60,000 nt of DNA from assembly GCA_905221605.1 (NCBI GenBank), contig CAJNDS010002768.1, positions 62,501 through 122,500 of the forward strand. The letters are read 5' to 3'. Source of the DNA: Symbiodinium natans. Taxonomy: Eukaryota > Sar > Dinophyceae > Suessiales > Symbiodiniaceae. Under the pieces are notes generated by a model. That model saw nothing but the letters and a program-made list of their open reading frames with translations, did no database searches and was not told the origin of the DNA. Shown here one piece after another: positions 22,270 to 33,531 of this stretch; within the stretch, counting starts at the first letter, position 1; every line of letters begins with the position of its first letter. The translations under genes were made by a program, and so were the position numbers.

Positions 22270-23149
22270 CTGCTGCTGGGTTTAGGGTTTAGGGTTTAGG
22301 GTTTAGGGTTTAGGGTTTAGGGTTTAGGGTTTAGGGTTTAGGGTTTAGGGTTTAGGGTTTAGGGTTTAGGGTTAGGGTTTAGGGTTTAGGGAGAGTTGGG
22401 GTCCGCGCAGGGTTTAGGATTCAGGGTTTAGGGTGTAATTTTGGGCATGAGTAGTCAGATACTTATCTCAAAGATTAAGCCAGGCGTGTCTCAGCATAAG
22501 CTTTACACAGCGAGACCACAGACACCCTAAACCCTGAACCCTAAAGGGCAAGTAGTACACTATGCTACTAGTGCGTCATTCTTAGGCACCCATAGTGGGA
22601 TCTACTCTTTGGATCCTCCCAGGGGGGCTCAGAAAACACCCTAAACCCTAAACCCTAAATCCTGAACCCTAGCCCCTAAACCCTAAACCCCAAACCCTAA
22701 ACCCTAAACACAGCGAGGCTGCACATGGTGTTCTAACGTTTTTGGGATGCGAACTGGCGGCCTTCCAACCCAAAGGGTTTAGGGTTTAGGGTTTAGGGTT
22801 TAGGGTTTATATTTGGGCCTTCAAGGGGTCCCTATAGAGTAGCTTTAGTGCATAAGTATATGCCATGTAGGTACATGGACCCTTAGGGCAAGCAGTTTTC
22901 TGGCCTACCAAACTAGATTGGTGAATTCGGCGTTAAATGTTGGGTCAGAATTTTGGGCTTAGGGTTTAAGTATAGGGCTTAGGGTCTAAGTACAGGGTTT
23001 AACGTTTGAGGTATTCAACGCAGACTTGAACTTGGGAGGAAGCTCCTGCGTCCCAACAACTTGCCCGTAAAGCAAACACTGAGACTCAACAACCTCAACC
23101 AGAATCATAGCCCCTGTGCTTCTATCTTGTCTCCCGGTCTTCTCTCACC

Positions 23150-23419
23150 CTAAACCCTAAACCTAAACCCTAAACCCTTGTGCAACTTATCATGGCTGTT
23201 TGTTGTTGTTTCCTCGCTCTCTCCCTCTCCTCCACCTTCCCTTGTCTCCTCTTCTCCTTCCCGATTGCCGTCGATTCGAAACTCCAACTTTGAAACCAGT
23301 CGACCTGTCGCTCTCCCTTCCTTTTCCGTGTCTTTCCGATAGTCTCCCCGCTCCATTCCTTTTTCTGTTTCGTTTATCAGCTTTAGAGGGAAGTGGAAGA
23401 ACGCAAGGGGAGAAGACAA
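23150..23419 (-). CDS. Low-complexity open frame, doubtful
   Basis: A polypurine stretch (minus) of 89 codons, rich in E, K, R, G and T (GNREGEEETREGGG). May be a CT-rich simple sequence rather than a gene. Splice signals not clear. Confidence 0.2.
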   Translation of the reverse strand: MSSPLAFFHFPLKLINETEKGMERGDYRKDTEKEGRATGRLVSKLEFRIDGNREGEEETREGGGEGESEETTTNSHDKLHKGLGFRFRV

Positions 23420-23768
23420 CTGAGGCTTCCGGCAAAGATACAGCAGGATGAGTACTTCTCCTCTTTCACTCCCTAAACCCTAAACCCTAAACCCTAAACC
23501 CTAAACCCTAAACCCTAAACCCTAAACCTCTTCATCTTGTTTGTTGCAAGGGTGGAAAGCTATGAGTTCAGAGAAACGCAGCTCCCCCTCCCCTCTCCTT
23601 CCACACTTTGCTTAGAACATAAAGACGACTGAAGACAAGGGTAGAGGAAAGAGGTGAGATTGAGCAGAGGAGGCAGGAGAAGTTAGCAGTTTGAGAAGGA
23701 TGTTCACTTCTCCACTTTTGGGCTCTGGGCCCTGGATTGCCTTTTTTGTCTTCCCTCTTCGTTCTATC

Positions 23769-23913
23769 TTAGGCTTGTTACATGGTCCCTTAGTATGGGA
23801 CCCTAAACGGGGACCCCTTATATATCCCTTATATACCCTATACAACCCACGGGCCCGTACATCAGAACCCTGTAAAGGGAGGTAAGGGGCCATATTAAGG
23901 GCCCACGTAACCC
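23769..23913. mobile_element. Foldback element, family A
   Basis: TTGTTACATGGTCCCTTAG at the left mirrored by TATTAAGGGCCCACGTAAC at the right; interior GGACCCCTTATATATCCC and GGGCCCGTACATCAGAACCC. Confidence 0.8.
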
Positions 23914-24653
23914 TAAACCCTAAACCCCAAACCCTAGATGTAACTGCCCAAGATTCTCTCTCTCACCATGGTCGTCGCCTATCCTTTCCTGATGTGTGTC
24001 ATCGTTCATTCACAGGGCATTTCCCAAAATAGGGGTACCCCTTTTATGTATGGTTTAGGGTTTAGGATTATATACCCTGAATAGAAAAGAATTTTCTGAA
24101 AGGGACCCCCCCAAAAGAAAATAATCATAAAATAATAAAGGGTACGTACCCCTTTTTTCGGAACGCCCCCGAACTCGGTCTATCTGCCTGCATTTTGTTG
24201 CTTCGCCTGCCACGAATTCCATGCATTTCTTCTGTTCTCCCCTCCCTTTCTCCTCTCCAGTCGTAGGGTTTAGGGTTCAGGGTTTAGGGTTTAGGGTGCA
24301 ACACGTTGCAATCCGCACAACCAACAAAGCCTTACCCAAACATTTACAAAGATCCACCATGGCCCTCGGGGTCTCTAGGGCTACTAAAAAAAGGGTCTTT
24401 CCTGAACTTGAGCCCCCCCCTTTCCCCCCCACAAAAAGGGTTTAGGGTTTAGGGTTTAGGGTTTAGGGTGCCAACCAACCCAGGAGAAACTGGCGTTAGG
24501 CGTAGGGCTTAATAACCCGAAAACCTAAATATAAACCCGCAACCCGAAGCCCGAGAGCGTAAACCCTTTTCACAACCCTAAACCCTAAACCCTAAACCCT
24601 AAACCCTAAACCCTAAACCCTAAACCCTAAACCCTAAACCCTAAACCCTAAAC

Positions 24654-24721
24654 CCCCAACTGGCCTCGAGCTCCGCCATCTTCTTCTTGGCAAGGGCCGC
24701 GTCCAAGCGCGCGCGGCAGGC
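24654..24721 (-). CDS. Internal exon, coiled-coil-like
   Basis: 68 bp with acceptor CCCTCCAG|G and donor G|GTTTAG at the array. Reads ACRARLDAALAKKKMAELE, with 20 of 22 codons ending in G/C, the strongest codon signal in this part. Predicted helix with Ala/Lys/Glu. Could be downstream in the same gene as the 25.3-kb exon. Protein unknown. Confidence 0.6.
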
Positions 24722-25144
24722 CTGGAGGGGGTTTAGGGTTTAGGGTTTAGGGTTTAGGGTTTAGGGTTTAGGGGTAGGGTTTAGGGCTACCACCAATTTT
24801 ACAGTAACATAGGCTAATTCATATAGACGATCCCAATTTTTTTGGGTTTGTTCGGTCCCCTGGGTCCACCCCAAAAATTGGAATTTAGGGTTTAGGGTTC
24901 AGAGGATGAATTAGGGTTTGGGGTTTGGGGTGCCAAAGTTGGGATTTCAATGAAGACATGGACGTTTGGGTGCTTGCTGTGTGTTGCTACATGAGGCGTG
25001 GTCGAGGTGAGCGAGCTGCGGCAGCAACGCAAACCACACAAGCTGAGAACCAGCAACAAGCCCAAGACCCAACCCCCTGAACCCTTAGGGTTTAGGGTTG
25101 AGGGTAAGGCCAGCGCCAAAAAAAAATCACAAAACAAAAGCCTA

Positions 25145-25215
25145 AACCCCAAATCCCAAACCCCAAACCCCAAACCCCAAGCCCCAAACCCCAAACCCCA
25201 AACCCCAAACCCCAA
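25145..25215 (+). repeat. CCCCAAA variant array
   Basis: Roughly ten CCCCAAA units, then CCCTAAA units. Confidence 0.9.
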
Positions 25216-25280
25216 ACCCTAAACCCTAAACCCTAAACCCTAAACCCTAAACCCCAAACCCTAAACCCTAAACCCTAAAC

Positions 25281-25372
25281 CTCACATCACAGCCGAGGCC
25301 TCCATCTTGGGCCGTGACGGCGAGCTTGGTGACCTGTGGTGCATGTCTCAGGTACAGGGAGATCCCGCGCAC
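25281..25372 (-). CDS. Candidate Tpt1/KptA-like exon
   Basis: 92 bp between two TTTAGGG arrays in sense orientation; acceptor GAGCAAG|G, donor G|GTTTAG. Reads VRGISLYLRHAPQVTKL then AVTAQDGGLGCDV. The LRHxPxxxxLxVxxDGG pattern resembles the N-terminal LRH...P....L...DG motif of RNA 2'-phosphotransferases, which remove the 2'-phosphate left by tRNA ligation. Only this motif is visible; the QGHS catalytic segment was not found. A plus reading with good splice sites (ASILGRDGELGDLWCMSQ) is the alternative. Confidence 0.45.
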
Positions 25373-25471
25373 CTTGCTCAACCCTAAACCCTAAACCCTA
25401 AACCCTAAACCCTAAACCCTAAACCCTGAACCCAGGGTTTCAAGGTTTAGGGCTTAGGGTTTACGACATTT

Positions 25472-25562
25472 GGGGCAACCCTATTGGGCTCCTTGTTATA
25501 AGGGGGTCCTACTATGTAGGGTCTACTCTAAGACTCTAGGGGTCCCCTGTTTTCGTACACCC
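25472..25562. mobile_element. Foldback element, family D
   Basis: GGGGCAACCCTATTGGGCTCC...GGGGTCCCCTGTTTTCG, sharing CCTTGTTATAAGGGGGTCCTA with the copy at 55490. Confidence 0.55.
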
Positions 25563-25640
25563 CCATCCTACCTAAGTTGGAATACCTTCTAACCCACTTT
25601 ACTGTGCTGTGTCACTCCACTCTATCTAAAAACTGACCCG

Positions 25641-25797
25641 GGGGGGGGGGGTTGGGGGGGTTTTGGGGGGGTTGGGGGGGGGGGGGGGGGGGGGGTGGGG
25701 GGGTGGGGGGGGGGGGGTGGGGGGGGGGGGGTGGGGGGGGGGTGGGGGGGGGGGTGGGGGGGGGGGTGGGGGGGGGGGTGGGGGGGGGGGGGGGGGT
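25641..25797 (+). repeat. Long poly-G tract with scattered T
   Basis: About 155 bases of G interrupted by single Ts. Strong G-quadruplex potential on the plus strand. Overlapping glycine/proline ORFs are artefacts. Confidence 0.97.
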
Positions 25798-25973
25798 GTG
25801 TGTGCCGCGATGAAAAACTTGGGTTTAGGGTTCATAGTTTCAGTACCTGCGTCGCGATACTTCTTTCGATGCGGGGCATCAGGGATGCGATTTCTGCCAG
25901 TGTGCGGTTTCACAAGGGGTCTCCCAGTGCGGGGTGAACATGGGTTTCGGATTTAGGGTTTAGGGTCTAGGTT

Positions 25974-26043
25974 GGGATGTACAGTCCTTAGTACGGTAGG
26001 GCCCCATCCCTAGAAAAGGACTGTTAGAAGGTGGAAGATCCCA
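25974..26043. mobile_element. Foldback element, family B, short copy
   Basis: GGGATGTACAGTCCTTAG at the left, AAGGACTGTTAGAAGG and GAAGATCCCA at the right. Confidence 0.55.
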
Positions 26044-26089
26044 AGGTCTGGGGTTTGGGGCTTGGTGTCTCACTTATAAACCCTCAACC

Positions 26090-26868
26090 CTCAACCCTAA
26101 ACCCCAAACCTCTCTTACCTTGTATATTTAAACCCTGTACACATTCGTGGGCTAAGGGTCGTTTCTTCCTGGCTAAGGGCCATTTCTTCGTGGCTAAGGG
26201 TCATTTCCTCGTGGCTAAGGGTCATTTCGTGGCTAAGGGTCATTCCTTCGTGACTAAGGGTCATTTCTTCGTGGCTAAGGGCCATTTCCCGCGCTTGGCT
26301 GGGTTTTGGGCTCTAGGATTTAGGGCTTACTGGGCCTTGGCCTTTGGGTTTTAGGGCCTACTGGGCCTTAGGCTTTAGGATTTAGTGGCCACTGGGCCTT
26401 GGGCTTTAGGTTTTAGGGGCCACTGGCCTTGGGCTTTAGGCATTAGGGTACTGGGCCTTGGGCTTTAGGTTTTGGGGCCTACTGGGCCTTGGGCTTTAGG
26501 TTTTGGGGCCTGCTGGGCCTTGGGCTTTAGGTTTTAGGGCTTACTGGGCCTTGGGCTTTAGGTTTTAGGGCCTACTGGGCCTTGCGCTTTAGGTTTTAGG
26601 GCCTACTGGACCTGGGCTTTAGGTTTTAGGGCCTACTGGGCGTTGGGCTTTCGGATTCTTTGGGCCATGGGCTTTAGGGTTTAGGGCCACTGGCCTTGGG
26701 CTTTAGGATTTAGGGCTTATCATTTTGATTAAAAGAAATTCGGACACTAAAATATTTTCCTAATGTTATGGGATCCAATGGGTGGGTGGGTAGATTTTCA
26801 ATACCAGAGTAGCGAGCTTCACTAGTGAATGCTTGGACATGAGATGCTGAACCCTAAACCCTAAACCC
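26090..26868. mobile_element. Minisatellite-bearing element, copy 1
   Basis: The left flank ACCTCTCTTACCTTG..TTTAAA and right flank TAATGTTATGGGAT...GTGAATGCTTGGAC..GAGATGCTGAACCC match the flanks of the 55.6-kb copy. The core holds about seven units of GGCTAAGGGTCATTTCTTCGT (26150-26290), then about 13 units of a 31-33 bp repeat TACTGGGCCTTGGGCTTTAGG (26315-26715). No ORF that looks real. Confidence 0.65.
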
Positions 26869-26880
26869 TAAACCCTGCTT

Positions 26881-26982
26881 TCAGTATGGGTGCACGTTTT
26901 CGATATCACCATTTGCTTTCAACACCTGGGCTCGCACCAAAACCATACAATGAAACATCCCAAGCGCAGCCCGCACCTGCAC
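26881..26982 (-). CDS. Internal or terminal exon
   Basis: Acceptor TTCTGTTCCCTTTGCCAG|G is among the best in the window. Frame VQVRAALGMFHCMVLVRAQV then LKANGDIENVHPY and TGA; an earlier donor (AATG|GTGATA) is possible. A family C foldback copy lies just upstream. Protein unknown. Confidence 0.5.
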   Translation of the reverse strand: MQVRAALGMFHCMVLVRAQVLKANGDIENVHPY

Positions 26983-27004
26983 CTGGCAAAGGGAACAGAA
27001 CCCA

Positions 27005-27100
27005 GGATGCCCAGTAAGATAGGATCAAAAAAAATGTCCTTTTTTCCTTAAAGGGGTTGATGAGGGAACCTAAACCCCGCAAACAGGGAACAAGCGGGGG
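27005..27100. mobile_element. Foldback element, family C, diverged
   Basis: ATGCCCAGTAAGATAGGATC then TTCCTTAAAGGGGTTGATGAGGG and AACCTAAACCCC, like the 4.8-kb copy; the right end runs into the adjacent minisatellite. Confidence 0.45.
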
Positions 27101-27213
27101 AGTGGGGGGAGTGGAGTGAGTGGGGGGAGTGGGGGAGTGGGGGGAGTGGGGGGAGTGGGGGGAGTGGGGGGAGTGGGGGGAGTGGAGGGAGTGAGTGGAG
27201 TGGGGGGAGTGGG
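27091..27213 (+). repeat. GGGGGGAGTG minisatellite
   Basis: About ten 10-bp units of GGGGGGAGTG with small length variants. Confidence 0.95.
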
Positions 27214-27532
27214 GTAAACCCCAAACCCTAAGCCCTATAAACCCTAAACCCTCCGGTACCACATGACATGCAACCGCGACACGGAGGGCTGGCTGGGCCA
27301 CGCTGCGCAATCCTGATCCGGCGCGGAAAGCCTAACATCCCTGCCAAGGTACCCTAAACCCTAAACCCTAAACCCTAAACCCCAAACCCAAACCCTAAAC
27401 CCTGTACAGGGTTGAGGGTTTAGCATTAAGGGTGCGTCTTCTAAGGGGACCTTAGGCGCTACAGGGCTGCTTGTAAGCGCTTTTTTCCGAAACATTTTTC
27501 GGGGAGCCCCCATTCATGAGGCTGGTCCGTAA

Positions 27533-27799
27533 TTATGCGAAGTGCGCGGCCCGGGGATGAAGGGCGGGAGCAAAAACAAAATGAATAAGAAACTCCGGAA
27601 TTTTCTGGTGTCCGGCTTTATTTAACTCGCCTTTTAAAATTTCATTACGACAAAGGCCCCCAAGCAGTTTTCCAAGGGAGCAGCCCACGAGCTGCCCCTG
27701 ATTCGCGTTTAGAAAATTGTTTCGGTTCCCCGCATTAATCCGCAGCCCCCCTGGCCAGGGAGCTACAAAGCCTGCAAAGCTTAGACCCTCAAGCTTCAA
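27533..27799 (-). CDS. Hypothetical ORF, doubtful
   Basis: 88 codons ending TAA in a 400-bp stretch without arrays: PWPGGLRINAGNRNNFL ... SLGKLLGGLCRNEILKG. Composition is protein-like and free of repeat translation, but there are no splice signals or recognised motifs. The rest of 27420-27960 holds only a poly-G run near 27890. Confidence 0.25.
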   Translation of the reverse strand: MKLEGLSFAGFVAPWPGGLRINAGNRNNFLNANQGQLVGCSLGKLLGGLCRNEILKGELNKAGHQKIPEFLIHFVFAPALHPRAAHFA

Positions 27800-28046
27800 G
27801 GCTTCCCCTCAACCCTCGACCCCTAGCCGCCCTACCCCCGGCCCCCGTCCCAGCCAATAGAGGATCCGCGACAACCCCAAAATTGTTTTGGGGGGGGGGG
27901 GGGGCTTGGACACTAAAGCGAGTCCAACATGAGAGGAAAACACGCAATTCAAGTGAAACCTGCTCCCAGACACAAGGACCAGGCCGCCAACCCTAAACCC
28001 GAAACCCGAAACCCTAAACCCTAAACCCTAAACCCTAAACCCTAAA

Positions 28047-28115
28047 CCAAGTAGGCGCCTTGCCGCGCGCAGGGACGCAGGCAGCCCATTTGCATCCTTG
28101 AAGGGCACCCTTGGG
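28047..28115 (-). CDS. Candidate internal exon
   Basis: Acceptor GGTGCCCTTCAAG|G, donor G|GTTTAG; one frame reads DANGLPASLRAARRLL. A plus reading is also possible (DAGSPFASLKGTLG). Confidence 0.3.
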
Positions 28116-28699
28116 GATTTTAGGGTTTATGGTTTCGGGGTTTAGGGTTTAGGGTGTTTAGGGTTTGGGGTTTGGGGTTCAGGGTTTAGGGTTTGGGGTT
28201 TGGGGTTTAGGGTTTAGGGTTTGGGGTTGTTTAGGGCTTAGGGTTTACGATTTTTGTTTGGATCTTCAAGCTTCAGGGTGCAGGGTTTAGGCTTTAGGGT
28301 TCATGGTTTAGGGTTTGGGGCTTCGGGCTTAGGGTTTGAGGTTTACGGGCTTGGGGTTTTTCAGGGCTTAGGGTTTAGGGGGGTTTGGGGTTTCGGGATG
28401 AGAGTTGTCAAGGGTTGGTGTTTAGGGTTTCGCGCCTTCGGGTACACGGACCCTTTTTTGGGTTTGGTGCTGGGGGTTTAGGGCAGTTTAGGGGTCAGAG
28501 TTGAAGTTGCCCCAAACCCTAAACCCTAAACCCTAAACCCTCAACCCTCAACCGTACTATGAAGTGACACTTTTCTTTGACTCAATGGGGCTCCGGGGCA
28601 AGGGTGTGGCTAAACCCGGAATCCTTAACCCTGAACCCTAAACCCTAAACCCTAAACCCTACACCCCAAACCCTAAACCCTAAACCCTAAACCCTAAAC

Positions 28700-28762
28700 C
28701 CTGACTTGCACTTCCTCCCCGACACGACGGGAAGGCGAGCCATCAGAAGAACCGCTGCACAC
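28700..28762 (-). CDS. Internal exon
   Basis: 63 bp, acceptor CACTGCACCAAAG|G, donor G|GTTTAG, phase 0 at both ends: VCSGSSDGSPSRRVGEEVQ. Serine-rich, unknown. Confidence 0.5.
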
Positions 28763-29489
28763 CTTTGGTGCAGTGGGGTTTAGGGTTTAGGGTTTAGGGT
28801 TTAGGGTCTAATTAGGGTCCAGGGTTTAGGGCTTAGTTCTGAGGGTCGAGGGCTTCAATAGGCGAAGGGTTAGGAACTCAGAGTTGAAGGGTTTCGGGTT
28901 GGCGTGGCCTCGGAATGTACACGGAAACCTTTTGCTGCAAGCCTAAACCCTAAACCCTAAACCTAAACCCTAAACCTTAAACCCTAAACCTGAAACCCTA
29001 AACCCTAAACCCAAAACCCTAAACCCTAAACCCTAAGGGTTGAGGGTTTAGACTTCAGGGTTTATTGAAGCTAACGGTGAAACGTTTATGGCTCAGGCTT
29101 TCTCAAAACACGGTTTAGGGTTTAGGGTTTAGGGTTTAGGGTGTAGGGTTTAGGGTTTAGGGTTTAGGGTTTAGGGCGGCCAGATGGAATGCTTTACTTG
29201 AATCAGCGTGTCCATATACTCGCAGAGAGAATGCGCCCTATCCCTCATTCCCTGAACCCTACACCCCAACATTCCAAACCCCAAGCCCCAAACCCCAAAC
29301 CCTACTTCCCGTCATAGCCGATGCTTCAACCCAAGTGAAGAGAACGGTGTCGCTGCTATGTGGGCACATGCATCCCAGCCTAGACCCTAATTATGCCCTT
29401 AAATCCCTAAACCCTAAGCCCCAAACCCGAAAACCCCAAACCCTAAACCGTAAACCCCAAACCCTAAACCCCAATATAAACCCTAAACC

Positions 29490-29566
29490 CTAAGCCCGTT
29501 GAGCACCCCCACCGAACTCGGACGCCGCCGCGGCGGTGACATGGCATAGCCCGGGGGGCTCCGCAT
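29490..29566 (-). CDS. Candidate exon
   Basis: After GCCTTGGCCAAG| the frame reads MRSPPGYAMSPPRRRPSS, with 19 of 23 codons ending in G/C. Proline/arginine-rich; could include a start codon. Confidence 0.4.
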
Positions 29567-29889
29567 CTTGGCCAAGGCAGGGTTTAGGGTTTAGGGTTTA
29601 GGGTTTAGGGTTTAGGGTTTAGGGTTTAGTGGGGTTTGGGGTTCGGGGTTTAGGGTTAGGGTTTGGGGTTTGGGGTTTGTGGTGGTGCAGGGCTTATTGG
29701 GGCTGATTAGGAAGCAGGGTGTCAGGGTTGCAGGGCTGGGGTTTAATAGGGCTTGCTTGGGTGTAGCATGGGGTTCAGGTTTTTGAGTTTTAAGGCTTTA
29801 CGGTTTTGAAGCTCGCACAACGGGGAGCCCCGCGTTTTTAGGGTTTAAGGTCTGGGGTTTAGGGTTTAGGGTCTAAATAGGGTTTGGGT

Positions 29890-29999
29890 TCATGCACAGC
29901 TCCTGCACACGTACGTTCTCTGATATCTCTACTCTGTACGCCCTGACCTCAAACGCAGTGACGGGCACGTTCTCCGCGAAGGATAAGCACTTTGTGTTC
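29890..29999 (-). CDS. Internal exon
   Basis: 37-codon open frame after CTTAG|G: CLSFAENVPVTAFEVRAYRV ... NVRVQELCMN; two-thirds of codons end in G/C. Donor at the array edge not resolved. Weak resemblance to the RVKSMPD exon of the 12-kb family (shared PV and VQEL) may be chance. Confidence 0.4.
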
Positions 30000-30488
30000 C
30001 TAAGACCCAAGCCCGAAAACCCTAAACCCTAAACCCCCAAACCCTTAACCTAAACCCGTAATCCGTGCACATCCGCGGGCATCATCTCGTTCACCCTAAC
30101 TTTGGGGCGACTCTGGACACAGAACAACTTGCCAGGGTTTAGGGTTTGGGGGTTTGGGGTTTGGGGTTTAGGGTTTAGGGCTTAGGGTTTAGGGTCGAAT
30201 AATCTTGAACAAGCCGCCCGACAAAGAAGGACGAATAAGTATTAACAATACCAAAAACGGCTTGACTAACCCTGCCAAACCCTAATTCGCCTGACGAACC
30301 CCGAATAAGCCCGAACAAAACCCAACAGAACAAGCGCTTTTTCACCCAAAGCCCTCGAGTCTAAACTCTGAACAGCCCTAAACCCTAAACCCTAAACCCT
30401 AAACCCTAAACCCTAAACCCTAAACCCTAAACCCTAAACCCTAAACCCTAAACCCTAAACCCTAAACCCTAAACCCTAAACCCTAAAC

Positions 30489-30565
30489 CGCACTCCGCTT
30501 GCCTTGCGCCCGGCGTTGAAGTGGAGACGTAGCTGTGCCGACTTCGCCTCAGCCGCGGGGGAGCC
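30489..30565 (-). CDS. Internal exon
   Basis: 77 bp, acceptor AACCCCAG|G, donor CG|GTTTAG. Reads SPAAEAKSAQLRLHFNAGRK, 19 of 25 codons GC-ending. Unknown. Confidence 0.5.
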
Positions 30566-30570
30566 CTGGG

Positions 30571-30735
30571 GTTTAGGGTTTAGGGTTTGGGGTTTAGGGT
30601 TTAGGGTTTGGGGTTTAGGGTTTAGGGTTTTGGGCTTAGGGTTTAGGGTTTGGGGTTTAGGGTTTAGGGCTTAGGGTTTAGGGTTTGGGGTTTAGGGTTT
30701 AGGGCTTAGGGTTTAGGGTTTTGGGTTTAGGGGAT
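30571..30735 (+). repeat. Mixed TTTAGGG/TTTGGGG higher-order array
   Basis: The order TTTAGGG-TTTAGGG-TTTGGGG, with occasional TTAGGGC, recurs several times, suggesting amplification of a multi-unit block. Confidence 0.8.
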
Positions 30736-31209
30736 TTGGTTTAGGGGTTTAAGGGATTAGGGGTTTCTAGGGGATTAGGGGGTGTTCAGGGTTTTGGGGT
30801 TTCGTGGTTTAGGTGTTTGTGGCGGATTAAGGGGTTCAGGGTTTTGGGGTTTCGTGGTTTAGGGGTTTAAGGGATTAAGGGTTTTTTTAGGGATTAGGGG
30901 GTTCAGGGTTCAGGGGTTTAAGGTTTAGGGTTTAGGGGATTCGGGGTTTAGGGCGGAGGTAGGGGGTTTAGGGAGCGAGGTCGCAGGAAGAGCAGGGCTT
31001 GCTCCCCTACAAGCGGTCTCGCACACCCTAACCCATAAACCCTAAACCCGAGTGACCCAAACCACTGTCAACCTAAGCCTTGCCAAGACCTCCTGAGCGC
31101 CCGGAGTGACCAAGGCCACTAATCCTAGCCCTAAACCCCAAACCCCAAACCCTAAACCCTAAAACCTGAACCCTAAACCCTAAACCCTAAAACCCCTGAA
31201 CGCGCTCCC

Positions 31210-31294
31210 CTAAGCCTGTTGGCCCATGAGGGCTTTCAACCTTCCTGTGCTGCTGACCAGTGTGATCGGGCTGCCGAGATCGATGGAGATGGGC
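31210..31294 (-). CDS. Candidate terminal exon
   Basis: After GGGGCCAG|G: PISIDLGSPITLVSSTGRL then KALMGQQA and TAG. Mostly GC-ending codons. Protein unknown. Confidence 0.45.
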
Positions 31295-31913
31295 CTGGCC
31301 CCTTCCTGGAAGGGGTTTTAGGGTTATAAGGTTTTAGGGAGTAGGGTTTAGGGTTAGGGTTTAGGGATCTGGATTGGAAAGAGATGAAGAGCTCGAGGGT
31401 TCGGAGGGGCTGTTACGGTTGGATTAGGTTGGTGGCTTGGGCCCGGGTATACTGCGCCATAGGTAAGCTCGACCTTGCACGTTGAAAGCCATAAACCCTA
31501 AACCCGAAATCGTAAACCCCAAGCCGCAGCTCAACTCACATTCGGAACTGGGGATTAGAATATTGGTGTTCTTATCGCTCTACTTATGACTACCATAAAC
31601 CTTCAAGCAACGTCAAGAGCCCCAAAGCCCTAGAACCCTGGACTCTCCCCCAGGGCTCAGATTTCAGGCTTTGAGTTTAACCCTGAACCACCCTCAACCC
31701 TTCCACAGCCAAACCGCTTGGGGTTGAACTAGGGCCCTAAATTCAACAACCCCCTGGGTTTGAGGGCTTAGAGTTTAGACTCCAACCCCAACATCAACGC
31801 CAAAGGTTAACGACAAGCCCTCCACCCTCACAACCATCAAAAGCAAGCCCAACGACCTTTGAAACTCCGGAGGTCCAGTCAACCCTAATTCCAGAACCCT
31901 CAACAACAACCAC

Positions 31914-31958
31914 GCTAAAGCGGTCCTCCCAGCATGTGCCCTGGCGCGATGCGGAGGC
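31914..31958 (-). CDS. Internal exon
   Basis: 45 bp, acceptor GCGCACTCACAG|G, donor C|GTGGTT: ASASRQGTCWEDRFS, 12 of 15 codons GC-ending. The frame stays open for 40 more codons, so a longer exon is possible. Confidence 0.4.
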
Positions 31959-32724
31959 CTGTGAGTGCGCTTGGGTTTAGGGTGTAGGGTTTAGGGTTTA
32001 GGGTTTAGGGTGGGTTTGGGGGGTGAGGGGGTTTAGAGAGGGTTATAGGCCTTGGGGCTTCGGGTTAACGGGTATCCCTAAACCCCGAAACCCTCAACCC
32101 TCAACCCAAACCCTCAACCAGAAGCGATTCGGGTGTTGAGGGCTTAGGATGTGTAGGGTTTAGGCTTGTGGGTTTATAGGGTTCGATTTAGGGTAGGGCG
32201 TTTTTCTTGGGTTTAGACTTAGAGTTTCAGGATCTTGAAGCCGAAGCCCCGTATGTCTGCAGGGTTTAGGATTTAGGGTATAGGGTTAGGGTTTAGGAAG
32301 ATGTATCTTCAGCCGCAGTTGCACATGTAAGGTCTTACTTTGACGCTTGAAACAGACTCCGAACAGTGTAGGGTTTCGGGTTCAGAATTCGGGGTTCGTG
32401 CTTAGGATTTAGGACTTCGGGTTTACGGTTACCACATCAAGGAAAATGTACCCAGCTTCCCTCTGCGCATCTTGCTCGATTTCATTCCCGCGGTTCGACT
32501 GTCAATTCCGCGGCCTAAACCCTCAAGCCTATACCCCAAACCCTAAACCCTTACCTTGCGCATTCAATCCTAGAAGTTACTCTGGATTTGCCCTTCGGGG
32601 TTTATAGGGTTTAGGGTTTCTATACTCCCCTTAGAACCTTAAGAAAAATATTGTTTTTAATATTCTCTTGGGTTTTATATAAACAAAAATAAAAACAATT
32701 CCCAAGGAGGATATAGGTTTAGGG

Positions 32725-32885
32725 TTTAGGGCTCAGGTCTTGGGGCATGACGACTTGGCGGTTGTTGTTGTTCCTCCTGATCTGGGGGACGATCGCATCC
32801 GTGGACATCTCCCTGCCCGCGATCTCCCTGACATAGGCTTCAAAACACGCGCTGGGCACAGGGCTTCTTCCGCCCCCGCCATCAG
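32725..32885 (-). CDS. Candidate exon
   Basis: Minus frame ACFEAYVREIAGREMSTDA ... IVPQIRRNNNNRQVVMPQ, after CTGTGCCCAG|. An overlapping frame upstream (PEELGQQLDLLMAGAEEAL) also looks coding, which suggests a second exon or a frame change. Protein unknown. Confidence 0.4.
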
Positions 32886-33105
32886 CAGGTCCAGCTGCTG
32901 TCCAAGTTCTTCTGGCACAAAGGCTCAAGGCTTGTAGGGGATTCTCCACCCTTGCCCACTCTGCGGTGAAGGGCGAGACTGCGAGTGGGGGGGGGGGGGG
33001 CAAGCAAAGGCTGCAGTAACGAGAGATCGAGAGCTCCATAGACCGAGCAGGCTCAGGGCTTAGGAGGCCCTAAACCCGAAACCCGAAACCCTAAACCTTA
33101 TAAAC

Positions 33106-33165
33106 CCTAACGCCTAAAGCCTAAAGCCTAAAGCCTAAAGCCTAAAGCCTAAAGCCTAAACCCTA
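33106..33165 (+). repeat. CCTAAAG variant array
   Basis: Eight units of CCTAAAG, an amplified variant of CCCTAAA. Confidence 0.9.
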
Positions 33166-33531
33166 CACCCTAAACCCTAATTACCTACCCCCCTAGGTAA
33201 GGTTTAGGGTTTGGGGGGTCTTTTGAGGGGGTGGGGTTGGGATTCGCGGCTCCCGGCTTTCTGAGACACAAGGAGGCAAGGGCTCGGAGGTTTGGGGTTA
33301 AGGGTTTAGGGTTAAGGGACCCTAAATCCTCAACCGTAAGCCGTGTGTTTCTCGGGAATCAGACGACCATAATCGCACATGGAAAAGATGCGAAGACCAC
33401 TGTGTCGGCCCACAATCTGCCTATGCTATATTTAGGGTTTGGTTCAGGATTAGCCCCCCAAGCATACCAACAGACAATAAGGAAGACGATGGTACGGATT
33501 TAGGGTTTAGGGTTTAGGGTTTAGGGTTTAG

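Noticed and set aside
25626-25956. Poly-Gly and poly-Pro ORFs
   Set aside because: Encoded by a poly-G tract.
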